Assembly (NCBI GenBank): GCA_021229015.1
Contig: CM037785.1
Span: forward strand, 41,412,766 to 41,476,765
Length of the DNA stretch: 64,000 nucleotides
From: Solen grandis
Taxonomy: Eukaryota; Mollusca; Bivalvia; Adapedonta; Solenidae
Direction of reading: 5' to 3'
A model generated the notes under the pieces. The model was not told the origin of the DNA and made no database searches. It saw nothing but the letters and a program-made list of their open reading frames with translations. This document shows, piece by piece, positions 11,613-23,149 of this stretch (position 1 is its first letter; every line of letters begins with the position of its first letter). The position numbers and the translations under genes are program-made.

Positions 11613-11783
11613 GTAGGAGAAAAGTTTATGATGAAGTTTTATTATCAATATGGTTCATAACAAAAATACGTATCAACTCGATTTTTATTCGATACGAGAA
11701 TTCGATACGAGATTTTGTTGTTGTTTTTTTCTTCTGATAAATTAGAATATCAATATCAGAATATTTTTTTCTTTAATTTTCAG

Positions 11784-11863
11784 GACAAGAAGACCAAGCC
11801 TACGAACAGCTCGAACGTACAGGAGTGGGTGAAAGCAATTATTCTTCAATTAAAATAAGCTGA
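11784..11863 (+). CDS. Terminal exon of the receptor gene
   Basis: A strong acceptor ('ctttaattttcag', AG at 11782-11783) precedes QEDQAYEQLERTGVGESNY and then SSIKIS and TGA at 11861-11863. The acidic tail with a YEQL motif resembles the tails of mollusc multiple-EGF receptors, which often end in tyrosine-containing acidic stretches. The phase agrees with a G carried over from the exon ending at 11612. Confidence 0.65.
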
Positions 11864-12484
11864 TATTTATTGAATATTCAGAACGTGCTAAGCCAACCAC
11901 ACTTTCGCTTTAAAAATTATGTCACATAAATATCAAATGTGAATAGTGTGTTTACAATTACAAAATCAATACTGTCATGTAGGATTGGCATTGAAAATAT
12001 TAGATTTGAGTTTCTTTTTTATTCTTTTTATCATTTTTAGATGAAATACTTTGTATGTATTCATTATGCATATACAAAATATCTATTTATGAAATTGATT
12101 TCCGATATCCCCATACTTTACCTTAAACTAAGGTAGAAAACTTAACAATTGGTTCGTTAAGGAAAAAACACGGTAGTAACACTGTTACTATTATTTACAT
12201 ATGTGTGCAGATTATGAGAACTATTAATGGCACAAATCACTGACCTTTACCTAAGTTATTGTGTAAAGATGTATTCGGTCTAAAATTATCTAACATTCAT
12301 TCCTACCAATCTTGAAAAAAGATGAAACACTATATGAAATTACGGCTTGCATTTTTTTTTTTTTTTTAAAGCTATCTTTTTAACTAATACATACGAAAAT
12401 TAACTTATGTAGTTGCAAACAAAATGATCGCATTTGCAAAGGCTCAGAACGTCATGAATATTGACGAGACAACAAACAGTCTAC
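11864..12484. other. 3' flank of the receptor gene; nothing else seen
   Basis: AT-rich. It presumably includes the 3' untranslated region. A T14 tract lies near 12353-12367. No other gene. Confidence 0.5.
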
Positions 12485-12745
12485 ACCGGTTCCAGTGGGC
12501 GTGTGGTTAGAGCGTCCGCCCCGGAATCGGGAGTTCGTGGGTTCGATCCCTGGCCGCGACATACCAAAGTTGTAAAAAATTCCCTTGCTCGGCGCTCAGC
12601 ATATAAGGATAGTTCCAGGACTGGTTGGCCCGGTGTCAAGATAATGAGACTGGGTGCCACATGTCTAAAGTGTAGCAGCATCGTCTCCAAATGACTGGAA
12701 TTTTGTCGGTGGACTTTAATCCAATTAACAAACAAAGAAACAGGC
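12485..12745 (+). mobile_element. Full-length tRNA-derived SINE (Meta/RUDI-like)
   Basis: This is the best copy in the window. The tRNA-like head has box A TGGTTAGAGCG at 12504-12514 and box B GGTTCGATCCC at 12540-12550. A short linker follows, then the central domain ('catataaggatagttccagg', 'ctggttggcccggtg') and a distal part ending in an AAC/AAAC-rich tail at about 12725-12743. Eight elements in this window share the central or distal part, usually on the minus strand. The family name is from memory of bivalve SINEs. The two ~80-codon frames across it are shadows. Confidence 0.88.
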
Positions 12746-12859
12746 GACACGTTTTTTCTCGCCTAATTACATTTAAGTTGTGGGAGACTGTGACTGTTTC
12801 AATATGGCAAACATGCAGTTTTTGGGGGACAGTCTATTAATTCAACAATACACTATGTT

Positions 12860-13125
12860 CCCGCGGCCACGGCGACAGCGTTTCAGGCCACCGTGGACAA
12901 AACGGGGTGGTCGTGAGAGAACGTGGGGGAACGGGGTGGACAAACTGGGAGGCCGTGATCGCCATGAAAGCCGGGTTAGATTTTTTAAACAGTCAAAATA
13001 ATCGCCAGTGCGGTTTAGAAACTTAGTAGGCCGTAGTAAAACGGGGTGAACGCAATAGGCCGTGACAGAACGCAATAGGCCGTAATAGGCCATAACAAAA
13101 AAATTTGAGTTGGTCGTAGTGGGAC
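12860..13125. repeat. GC-rich short-motif cluster (GGCCGT / ACGTGGGGGAACGG)
   Basis: Reiterated motifs: 'gtcgtgagagaacgtggggg', 'aacggggtgg' (twice), and 'cgcaataggccgt' at about 13049 and 13073, with a further 'aataggcc' at 13084. The block is much richer in GC than its surroundings. A second cluster with related 'acgtgagaaacgtg' motifs lies at 14110-14370. It shows no coding pattern. Confidence 0.45.
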
Positions 13126-13129
13126 GTGG

Positions 13130-14109
13130 AGCATTTGTGACCTTGTCTTTCTTTGGATGTTTCTTTGGATGGCATGTTTAATTTGTTCTTACGGTAGCAC
13201 GCATTCTGCATCGAACAACACTTCGGTGCTTTAATTAGATAAATTTATCCCCCGCCCACCTTTTTCACCACGCAGAGATATAGGTCTGATTTATTTTCAC
13301 CTGGTGATGTTAATTCTTATTCATATTTAAGTAAGATTTCTTTATGGACTGGAGAAAAAAACATGTTCAACAAACGGAAATAAAAAGTAAAATGCTGCTA
13401 AGTCGCGAATAATGAGAAGATATTTGAAACATTGACAACTTCAGTCCCATCACATGTAATTGCCTATAAATATGCACCTGCCACGCTAGTTATATGCAGC
13501 GCGGTGCAAAGTTAGGTTGTGGTTTCGAAACTAGCTGGGGAAAGTTTAGAATTGTAGAACTTATCGGTTAAGTTAAAAAAGATTATAATAAAAAAAAATA
13601 GAATGTCATAAATAAAAAAACTGAAAGTAAAGCAAAACACTAGTAATGCTTTGCCTGGGGGCGGAGTGGCGGGCTGATCTAGCGGAATTTTTAACATTTA
13701 TCCTTTCTTCTTTTCAATCTAAAACACAAACGAAAAACATTGCCAATTTGTCAAAATCTCCACATTGTATTTTATTTAAAAGTCTTTTTATTTATAGTTG
13801 CATAATTAATTTTTTGTTTTCCTTGGTATATTTTATACTTTGCCATCTGTTATTGGGCCTTTCTTGTATTATTTTTGCTTGTTTTTAATTCTTAAAAATA
13901 TATTAAGAAATCTTATTACACCTGTAAAAAAAGAGAGAAAGAGGGACAATGTACTTTTTGAAACAAAAATTTTTTGTTGTTTTTTTTTTTTGTCGTTTAC
14001 GCAAGCGTCTTATAACATAGGGTTAATGGCATCGTTAGAAAATTTGATTAAATGCCACTTTAGAGCATTTAAAACAGGTTCTTCAGCGATATTGGCGCTT
14101 TGATTTATA
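13130..14109. other. No supported gene
   Basis: AT-rich. The transition from ordinary sequence to homopolymer-laden sequence falls in the last part of this stretch, near 13900. Confidence 0.45.
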
Positions 14110-14370
14110 CCGTGGTTTAGGAAAGTGTCCCCAAAGGGTTTCCCGGCGTCCGCGTTTCATCCGAAAAAAAAACCTTGTCAGAGCGTAAGAAACGTGTCAG
14201 ACCTTGATCAAACGTGAGAAACGTGGCTGACCGGGGGAAACGTACAGGAATCTGTGGTTGACCTCTGGCCGGAACGTGGTGCCCTTGTGCCACCGGGACT
14301 CAGTCTTTTTCCACCCCCTAATTTTTGTTCGGTCGTCACGGATATCCCTTGATAGACCGTGAGAAATTTG
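14110..14370. repeat. Second GC-rich ACGTG motif cluster
   Basis: It contains 'gtaagaaacgtg', 'aaacgtgagaaacgtgg', 'gggggaaacgtac' and 'accgtgagaaa'. It resembles the cluster at 12860-13125 in motif content but does not align with it base for base. Confidence 0.35.
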
Positions 14371-15639
14371 ATAGGACTTAACACAACTTGTAAACAGAGG
14401 TGAAAATTACCAACCCACGGCGCATACGTTCCGTGGCCCCGGGAAAATAGTGTAAAAGTACCAAAAAGCTGAATGCCCCCATTTCCCCGTTTTTATTTGT
14501 GATTTCAAATTTTAAAATAGGGGGAAATATGAAAACGATATATATCAAATATTTTAAAAAAAATAAAAAAAAACACATCTGACTAGAGGCCCGTTTTTCA
14601 TGGGCTTTTTGCATTGTAAATTTGTTTACATTTTATAGTCGTTTGTTTTAAAAACTCAAGATTCTTATATCCAATTTAATTTGAAATTAAGTGAATACTG
14701 CCCAATATCCCAACCACCCCTTGTCAAATAATCAGGGATAGTCTTTTAAATAAGTATGTCATATTTTTGGGGATTTGTGTTTATCGAAAATGAATCCCTT
14801 TTTAAAAATGGAGATATATCTTTTTGGGTTTCCCCCCTGTTCCCCTGCAGGTGAAAGTTAAATTTGGTGTTAATCTAAGCTGCACCGTTCTCCCTTTTTT
14901 GGCTTCGTGTCTCGTTTGTGTTTTTATTGTAAATCGGAGACCTAAAATATGTTTATTTTCTTTGGATATATCTTTTTTGCTTAAATTTAATGGTTTTGTC
15001 ATTTTACCTTTAGTATTGTAAGTTTTTTTTTTTCCCCTTAATGGACTTTTAATTCTATTTTCATTGAATTTTGTTTTGGCTTTTTAAAATTTTTTTCGGC
15101 GTTTTTGGAACGTAGATCAAAACCCATAAATGTTACGAAACCATTTTTGAATTCACATCTTAGCTGCGTTTTTTTTTAGTGTCGTTTATTTAGAACATGA
15201 ATCACTTTCGCTTTTGTTTCGCCTCGGTCGGTTCGACATGTAGTTTTTTATTTGTCTATGGTGTGTTATTTTGGAATTTAAAGCAAGAACGTTTAACATT
15301 CTTGAATTTAATTAATCCTTGAATTTCTTTCTGGGAATTTGCATGTGTTTCAGGTGCATGGGACGTAATGTCCTTAATAGTGTTGTCTTTTGTTTTCGGC
15401 TTTTTTAATTTCGGTATTCATTTCTTGATTTTTCCAGTGTGGGTTTTTTAACGTTGTGATTTTTTCGGATTACTTTTGGATAAAGGCAAAATCTTTTGGT
15501 TGCCAGGTTAAATTTAAATTTTATCAATCGAAAAGGGAAATCAAACTAATTTTTTAAAAAATTTTAAGACACTGTATGTTGTGGGAAATTTATATGATAT
15601 TTGTAACTTGTTAATAATTAAATTTTTTTAGTTAACTAG
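14371..15639. other. No supported gene
   Basis: Homopolymer-rich and AT-rich, with short frames and no recognisable motifs. Confidence 0.4.
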
Positions 15640-16197
15640 TTTGTTGTGGTTTTTCTTTGTTGCACCTTTCATCAATTTGGCCCTAACGTTTGTCATGGTA
15701 ATGGTAAGCCCCTTATCGGTATGTTTGGTTCTGTTTTGAAGAAGGCCCCCCTTTCCAAGGCATTAAAACAACCCGAGTCTTACCCCCTTTCCGTATAGGG
15801 AAAGCAACAAACTTCAGCTAGAGTTTTTTGTGGGGATTAAAGGGAATAGGTCGTGGGGTCCCACGTTTTTAAATTTTTACCCGCGATCCCTCTTTACATT
15901 AAGTTCTAACTTTGTTGCCTTTTCACTCTGTTTTAATTTACTGGCAAAATCTTGCTTTGACGAGTGACTTTGGATTGTTGGGTCTTCCTCTTCAAGCAGC
16001 CTTCACATTGTAGGTAGTATACCAGGAGGACTTATTTTGGGCTTGGAAGATATGGGGCTTTCTATGGTGGGAGGGGCGCAGTGGCTGCGAGTAACCAGGT
16101 TTTGCGGAATCTTCAGATGCTCCTTAGTTTGTGAAAAACCTAAAATTTTGGTTTCATTTTTGGGGGTAATGAATCGGTCAAATACCTGAGGGAACAT
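15640..16197 (-). CDS. Coding-like stretch, unrecognised
   Basis: The minus strand from 16197 stays open for about 105 codons, apart from one TGA near 16003, with a balanced residue mix unlike its Lys/Phe-rich surroundings. Examples are TKEHLKIPQNLVTRSHCAPP, then LLEEEDPTIQSHSSKQDF, then a basic Lys/Glu segment. I recognise no family and see no clean splice sites. It could be an exon of an unknown gene or a retroelement fragment. Confidence 0.2.
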
Positions 16198-18230
16198 TAA
16201 ACATTATATAAATTCTTCAGGAAATAATGGTTGTTTCCCTCCGTATTGTTAGTTTTGGGCGCAAATATTGCCCCCTTTGAAATGGCGAAACTTTTAAAAA
16301 CCAATAAAACTTTGATAAAGGGAAAAATGTGTATTAAAAAAAATCGCTACATTTGTCCTGAGGTCAGGTGGGGCGTCTTGATATATCTGGTTGCATGAGC
16401 TTTAAAGTTGGTTTGTTTAAAAGCGAGTCGTAAAAAGACATTTGTAAAAAAATTTGTAAAAGTGCGTAATATTTTTTATACGACGTTCCGGGTTACAAAC
16501 ATTCATGGCTCGTTCATTTTTTGTCCCCCAAAAAAAAGAGATAGGGTCAGGGGGTGTTTGCTTATTTTTTTCTTTTTTGATGTGTACAATTTTATATTTT
16601 GATTATCCCTAACGGAGGTTGAGTTTTGTTGATTATTTTAAATATTATTTGATTTGTGATTTTATTGTTCTGCGAATTTGTTTTGCGTTTTGGGAAAAGA
16701 GAGAGAAAAACCCCTGATTAAGGGGTTTTTGAACTTTTTTTTGTTGTTTTGCTTTGTATTTTGTTGTTTTTGGTGGACAAATTTTTAAATTTTGTGAAGG
16801 CGTCCACCGATCTCTCAATTGGAGAGGCCCAGTTTGAAAGTTTGTTGATCTACTTCTGTACTTCCCTTTCCGCTTTGTGGCGGGGAGCGGGTGGCGAAAG
16901 GGTCCCCTCCGCTGCTTTTGGGGAGAATCGTGCCCCCCAAAAAGGTGCAAAATATATATATAATTTGACCCATACATTGAGAAAATTTGATCTTTTATTT
17001 GGGCTTTTTTAATTCTTTTCACAAAGTTCACTGTTTTTTTTTATATGCCTTTATTTTTTTTTTTTGTGTGTAAATTGAAGCCGGGCCCCAAAATTTTGCC
17101 ATTAAAAAAAATAAAAATATTAATTTTAAAAATTTGACTAAATTAAAGTTTTTTGTTTTTTTTTTTGCAATAATGTGCAAACCGTTTAATTTTAAAATTT
17201 TGTATGACATATGTAGTTTTTTTTTATTTGCTCTTTTTTTTGTTTTTTTGTTTTGTTTTTTTGTTTTAGGGTTTTAAACGACAGAAAAAAACATGTATCA
17301 AGATATCGATTTGTGTTTTTTAAAGCCAATTTCAATAAGTCATTTTTTTTGCAAATAAAAAAATATAGCAGTTTTGACTCTTTATGACGAAGTTTAAAGA
17401 ACAAACAAACACAACTTTTTTAAAATATATTTAAAAATGTGCTCCCCCTTCACCCGCAATAAGGTTTAACAAATCGCTTTGGGTGACCCTTCCCCCTTAC
17501 ATGAGTCAGATTGACTTTTTAAGTAATTTATATGCATAAACAAGTGCTCGTTTTTCCCCCAGTAAAATAGCGCGTTTCAAACCTTTTACATCAGTTTTTT
17601 CCCCCTGAAACGTGTTTAAAAATCCCCCCGAAAAGAAAATCCAACACTGTCATCGTCACTTGGAGAATACGCTTTTAGGTATGTTTTCTATACAGTGGAT
17701 GAAACCATAGGCCGTCATCTTATAATTTGTTCATATTTTTGCGGTTATTTCCCCCTTTTTATACCAAAACGTTCTGTAGCCCCCGTTTTGTTTGGTTTCA
17801 AGGTTAATCTGAGACGCCTTCTAAACGATGTTGTCAGATTAGTTAGGATACTGAATCAGATTTTTATTGTGGGGGGTTCAAACACGAGTAACGAATAGAA
17901 ATATCTCTTTTTTTGTACATAAAGTATAAATTTAATTAAAAAATTAAAAATAATATGTGGTTATGTTGCTGCCATATATCGATCAAACAACCTCCCGCCA
18001 TGCATTGCTAAGTCAATATATGTTTTGGGGGTTGTTTGGTCCAGAAAAATGGACGTTTTTTTTTAAAAAATGCCCAACGTCTTACCAGTGAAACAAATTG
18101 CTTCACTTTCTAATAGTATATCTTTTTCAAACACATTTCAAAAATTATAAGGTTTTTGAATTATTTTGCGTAAAAAAAAAAACACAAAATTGCTTTAAAA
18201 ATTATATCAAGTCAAAAAATCTTTCCTTTT
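16198..18230. other. No supported gene
   Basis: Damaged, homopolymer-rich sequence. The 128-codon minus-strand frame at 16645-17031 is dominated by Lys, Gln and Pro from homopolymers and has no motif. Confidence 0.4.
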
Positions 18231-18374
18231 TAATACGACCGAAGTAAACTTTTAATGGTTTGGCGCTTGTTCATCCGTGTAAAATGTAAAATCATTGCCC
18301 ATCAATTACTTGTTCTAGTTTTTTTTCTTTTTTTTATATGATTTTTACGCCTGAAAGGAACTTCGGTCGTATTA
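18231..18374. mobile_element. Short MITE with perfect 15-bp terminal inverted repeats
   Basis: TAATACGACCGAAGT at 18231-18245 is the exact reverse complement of ACTTCGGTCGTATTA at 18360-18374. The total is 144 bp. Both ends carry TA, compatible with the TA target duplication of Tc1/mariner elements: TA, then a 13-bp inverted repeat beginning ATACGACC. There is no coding content. The exact match survives in an otherwise noisy block. Confidence 0.7.
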
Positions 18375-19100
18375 TGGTATGGGTTTGTGTTGCAGCATTG
18401 ATGTCCATTACAATATTAAAAGGGGAAAAAAAATATATAGTACTCTTTTTTTTATTGAGTCCTCTCACTTTTCACTTGTGAATCTTACAACAGCAAATAC
18501 TCCGGGCGTATAATGGTCCGATACGCGGAGCTTTGTTATACAATGGTAACAAATATTTTTTGACGCACATTAAAAACTCAAGTTAAAAGTATTTAATACA
18601 TACACTTTTTGGATGTGAGGAATAAAAACAATCAAAATCAATTATGACAGAATTGCCAGTTCAACCTCTTTTTTTAGTTGAAGCTGCTTTCCCAGATTTG
18701 TTTCCATTGTTAAACAGGTAGGTTTAAAAAATACTTCAGTTATGATGAAAAACAAAAGTTCTGCTAAGTGGGAGTAAAATTTAATAATTGGCTACCTAGG
18801 GCAATACCACCCCAAAACCCAATTAGAGCAAAATTTTATTTGATCAAGGGGGGAAAATAAACTTGTCCGATCACATAGGAAACTTTTAGAAAATAGAAAC
18901 AATGAAAAAATATTTATCTAGGGAGATAAATCTGCTCGGTTTTTTTCTGCTGCGTTATATTGCACATGGTGTAATTTTAACTTATGAAATTTGCCCTATT
19001 TTGAAAGTGGTTTCAGAACCCCGAACCCAAAACCCAAATTTCCCAATTTACACTCACCACGCACACAGTCAGTTAAAGAACACAAAAAAAAATTCCTTTT
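18375..19100. other. No supported gene
   Basis: Nothing recognised. A possible relative of the MITE end ('gcgtataatggtccg') lies near 18507. Confidence 0.4.
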
Positions 19101-19290
19101 TCCGTCCCGTTGGCGAGTGGTTAGAGCGTCCGATCGGAGCGGGAGGTCGGGGTTCGATCCCCGGCCGGGGGCAACCAAAGTCGTAAAAAAATGGTATGTT
19201 ATCCTCCCTTTGCTTTGGGGCTCGCATATGAGGGGTTGCGGACAAATTGGCCCGGTGTCCCGGTGTTGTGCCGGGTTTTGGTATCTTAGT
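19101..19290 (+). mobile_element. tRNA-derived SINE (Meta/RUDI-like), 3'-truncated
   Basis: Box A TGGTTAGAGCG lies at 19118-19128 and box B GGTTCGATCCC at 19151-19161. The linker and the start of the central domain follow ('gctcgcatatgaggggttgc', 'ttggcccggtgtcccgg'). The distal part is not visible. The GC-rich text is smeared ('gccgggggc'). Confidence 0.8.
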
Positions 19291-19439
19291 ATATAATATT
19301 TAACAAAAACCTTTTTTTGCGCTCCTGGTGCAGTCATAAAAACGCTGCAACTCCATTGTCTAAATTTTTTTTTAAAAATTTGAAAAGTCAAACATGGAAA
19401 AGATTTTTCCCCCTGAATTCATTTCTTAATTTGAAATTT

Positions 19440-19700
19440 TCAAAGATTAAAAATTACATAATGCCTTAGAGCGTAAAATATAGCTGATTGGATATTTTTC
19501 CTAGTTTAAAAAGGGTGTTCTATTTTTTGTACTTTTTATGTAAAAAAACTTGTTTATCTATCAAGAGTTTGGAAACCAATTTTTGGGACAACAAAACACG
19601 TATTCACAAAAAAAAAAAATCTCACAAAAAGCTTTTTAAAATACAAGTGTGAGGTGATAATTGCAGAGAGATGATTCACTTTTTTTTGTGGGAGACATGG
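19440..19700 (+). repeat. Dispersed repeat, copy 2 (partner at 1-335)
   Basis: It aligns with the start of the window in the same orientation (see that entry). It lacks the TA microsatellite. The similarity ends near 19700. Confidence 0.6.
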
Positions 19701-20900
19701 TCGAATCCCCTGTGTTCCAAATTCCAAAATTTTTAAGATATGTTTCCATATGAATGTTAGATACGAGATTTTTAATTTACTTTCGTAAAATGTACAAAGT
19801 TATTGCCTCGAATAAATAAAAATGTCTTTGTTGCGTTTAATTCAAAAACTTGTCCCCAGTTAAAAAGAAAGTTTGCGTTATATGTGATTCCCTTTCTTTA
19901 GTGATAGTTATATAACAACGGTTGTAAAAAAATACACAGTGTTTAATATTAAAATATTGTTTAAATATATACAATGTCTAACCCATTTATATTAAGCATT
20001 TTTCTTGTACATAAAAATATAACATTGATATTTGAATTACATTATAAAATTTAAACCAAAGAAGCCCGTAATTTTCCTTTTTGTATGAAACCCCAGAAAA
20101 CCCAAAAGTATTTTAATAAGAAAACCTCGCGGTTTAAAAACCCCCTTTCACTTACACACGGAAACGAGTACAAAATTGCGCATGAAAATAGAATTATAAA
20201 ATCTTATCCGATTCTACAAAGATTTCAGTTAATAAAATATAAAAACTCTTTAACACCAGGTATCATAATGAAAGAAATACCCTCACTCAGAAACTTCTCC
20301 ACAGTCCACACCCGAAAGGCATCACAAATGACTAATCCTTAGTAATTTCCCCACATGGAAACATAAATACCAGTGACGAACGGACTCTCCCCTAGGAACG
20401 AACGGCTATACTACACAGGTTATGAAATTATCCGTATAGGTTATATTGCTACACAGGTACATAATTAATAAATTTTACTTTTGCTTTTCTACCACACAGT
20501 ATTTCACTTTATGCTTAAAACATAGTACTAAGGTGCTTTAAAATGGTCAAAGCATCATAAGGCAATCGTCCATCAAGGACTCTCAAATTTTACCCTCCAC
20601 CGGCGGCGAAAACATATGGTGAAATCCTTTATATAACCCAACGCATAAGAAATACCCTCTCATCATTTAATACACTTTTAATTTTCATCATGGTGGGTAA
20701 ACCTAAAACATGATGATGATTGCTACCCCTAAAAATGTTCACAGCATTTTGCAATACCATAAACCCCTAAAAAAAACGAGAAAATATCCCATTGCAAAGT
20801 TTTTGTAAAAATTGGTCGCATGCGGTACCAACGCTGGTGCCTTTTCCTTTTTTTTTGGGGGGGGGGGGTTAAAAATTGGGCCCCAAAAATTACCTAAGGT
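19701..20900. other. No supported gene
   Basis: AT-rich. 'Ctacacaggt' occurs twice (20411 and about 20449). An 85-codon plus-strand frame at 20085-20342 has no recognisable features. A G11 run lies near 20858. Confidence 0.4.
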
Positions 20901-21075
20901 TTTGACCCTTATGGAATATAGCCCCTTTTGATGATTTGAAGTTTAATGAAAGGGGAAATTTAAAGTTAATAATTTATGGCCAAGGTTAAACCCTTTTCAC
21001 GACGACGCCCAAATCGACGACGACCCAGAGTGGTGACAATAACTCGACTTTTTAAATTCGGAAACCCGACGAGCT
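20900..21075 (+). repeat. CGACGACG-containing dispersed repeat
   Basis: The text 'cacgacgacgcccaaatcg', 'acgacgacccagagtggtg' and 'acaataactcgac' is followed about 20 bases later by 'ccgacgagct', a weak stem. It resembles a repeat I associate with bivalve genomes (GAC-rich segment, then 'cagagtgatgacaatagctc'). That attribution is from memory. Confidence 0.4.
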
Positions 21076-22004
21076 AATAAAAAATGCTAAAAATATGAGA
21101 AATAACTTACGTTTGTTGTTACAAATGCAGACATCTTCCAATCATGTTGCCCTCGTATCGAGAATGACTGACCCAAAACACTCAAATTTGGTTGCTTTTA
21201 GCGAAAATATTGTCCTCACTGGTGTTAACTTTCTGTCCCGTTAACAAAAAATGCGAAACGAGGAACCGACGTGAACGGTTAAACAAAATAGCAAAATTCA
21301 GTATGTTTTTAAACTTTTGGAGTTAATGAAGATAACGCAATGGCATTTTTCGGCCTGTATGAAATTTTATCTGACAAAAAAACGTCTTATGATTAGTGCT
21401 AAAAACAGATGCCAAAATTCAAGGTCCGAAATACAATACAAAGGAAAAAGTTTTCTCGCACGGAGTGCTATTCCAGGTATTGCACTTTAAGTATATTGTT
21501 TTATTACAGGTGCAAAACAAATTTATAACCGGCGAAAACTTGTGCGTTTTTTTTCACGCTTCAATCAAAATCATTGCACTCCTTTTAATGTTTTCCGTCT
21601 TCCCTGACACTTTCCAAAATGATCCGTGCAAAGAGGTTTCCGATGACGTAATCTGATCGACAAGACCTGTTTTTGCGAAGTCTTTTCAAACCCCCTTGTA
21701 ATACGTCGGTTTTTGTCGTCGCGAAAAAATCAAAACCTTTTTATCACTCTCTCAACTTAAAATCACGTGCAGCCGGGTAACTTCACTTTACGTCGAAGTG
21801 AAATGTACCCCCTTAAACCTCTGTTTAAATTTTTATATTATTAGGCTAAAATTCCTTAAAACCCCGACTAAAATATTGAAGAAAATTTAAAATCGAAAAT
21901 TGCATTTTACAAAAATGGGCTTTTACTTTTTTAAAGTTAACCAAGGCCTAACCACTAGGGTCCTCATTCTTTTGTGCATCTTTGGTAATGAGATTGGGGA
22001 TCAT
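21076..22004. other. No supported gene
   Basis: An 86-codon frame at 21396-21656 is unremarkable. Nothing else recognised. Confidence 0.4.
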
Positions 22005-22345
22005 TGCAACATTTTAATCGTGTGGGGTCACGTGAGCTCGGTATGGTCGACTTGCGCCCCAGTAGTAATCAGGTGTAGTCGGGTAATGATCGAATTGTTA
22101 TCTGGATAACAGATTTTAAAATATCCCGAAAAACTTTTCTTACACGATCTTTTAATATCAGCTCAACCTTTGCTCGATAATACCCGGTGCTTTGCTTTTT
22201 CGGCCCGCCGCGATTTGTTTGTTTTGTTTTTAGAACAAAAAAAGTTGGGTGGAAGCCAAACGTTTCCCGAGCGAGGTGACCCCCCCCGAGTACTCCTGTT
22301 AGGCCCCAATTGCTTTATCAGTTTTGGGTTTTCCAAAGTTATATG
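22005..22345 (+). repeat. GATCGGG-type dispersed repeat, copy 2 (partner at 570-1345)
   Basis: It matches 570-680 and 1060-1250 in order and orientation, but without the SINE that splits copy 1. Here the two homologous parts are separated by only about 60 bases (22100-22160). Confidence 0.6.
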
Positions 22346-23149
22346 TAATAAATAATAACCAACCCATTGTATGCAATCCAGACAAAATTTTTATTAAGGC
22401 GATCAGTACAAAAACTCAAAATTATAGTTTTCGTACAATCTGTTCGTTTTTTTTGAAAAAAATATACATCCATTTTTTGTAATATGCCTAATCAAAAAAA
22501 TTTAAAGAAAAAGATGAAACCAATAAATTTTTATTTTTCATTCAAAAAAAAAAAGAGTTTTTAAAAAAAAACTAAGAAATAATGATGGCCCAGGAAAAAT
22601 TGAAAAATTTAATTTGGGAAAAACCTGGCCCGTTTCCCCCAATCGTATCTAACATCAACGTTTAAACAAAAGGCAGCTGTCGGGCCCGCAAAATGTCGGC
22701 CCTCATTCCTTTTGGTATATGTTATGCATTTATACAATTAAAAAAACAATTTCTGTTACACCACACAACAACCCACAAACACACATATTTATATTATATA
22801 TTTATATTTATATATTATTATGGCCGCTCATGGAAAAACCTGCCTGAATGCCAAAAAATCGATTTTACTTTTTTACTTTTAAACAGATTGGACTTTGCTT
22901 AGGAAACTAGTAAAAAAAATGAGGTAAATATATAATTATTTATTGGTTTAATGAACTTCAACGGCCAGGTGTATTTTTAATTTGACGTTGCGGCGTCAAA
23001 AGCAAAATAAACTGTATTGAACAAATGCGTTACATCTGTATGCTATGAACATGGAAAACATTATGATTCTTTTTGGTAATTAATGTTTACTAAATATATT
23101 AAAACTAGGTTTTTTTTTTTTAAACAATGTTTTAGTTTTTAAAACTTTT
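22346..23149. other. No supported gene; AT-rich with simple repeats
   Basis: It holds a CA-rich then TATTTA-rich run at 22760-22820. It may include the 3' end of the putative minus-strand gene that follows. Confidence 0.4.

Larger units (their letters stand above)
4572..11863 (+). pseudogene. Multiple-EGF-like type I membrane protein (MEGF10/CED-1-like), interrupted
   Basis: Pieces in order: signal peptide (4572-4623); a long EGF-rich exon (8423 to about 10039, possibly on to 10160); a transmembrane exon (about 10773-10893); cytoplasmic exons near 11078-11124, 11424-11612 and 11784-11863, ending in TGA at 11861. The family comprises single-pass receptors that bind debris or microbes, and it is expanded in molluscs. 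The frame is broken by TAA at 8476, a shift near 8605, TAG at 8685, and shifts near 9050, 9275-9298, 9780 and 10080, with more in the transmembrane and 11424 exons. Two shifts fall at homopolymers (T5 near 9780, A7 near 10080), which favours consensus error there. The two stops favour real decay. Cysteine spacing stays conserved throughout, so any decay is recent. The EGF identification is firm; whether the gene is functional is open. Confidence 0.65.

Noticed and set aside
12485..12560. Functional tRNA gene
   Set aside because: Boxes A and B are good, but the stems do not close and the sequence continues into a SINE body shared with other copies.
16645..17031. 128-codon minus-strand open frame
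   Set aside because: Rich in Lys, Gln, Pro and Arg from homopolymers; no motif or splice context.
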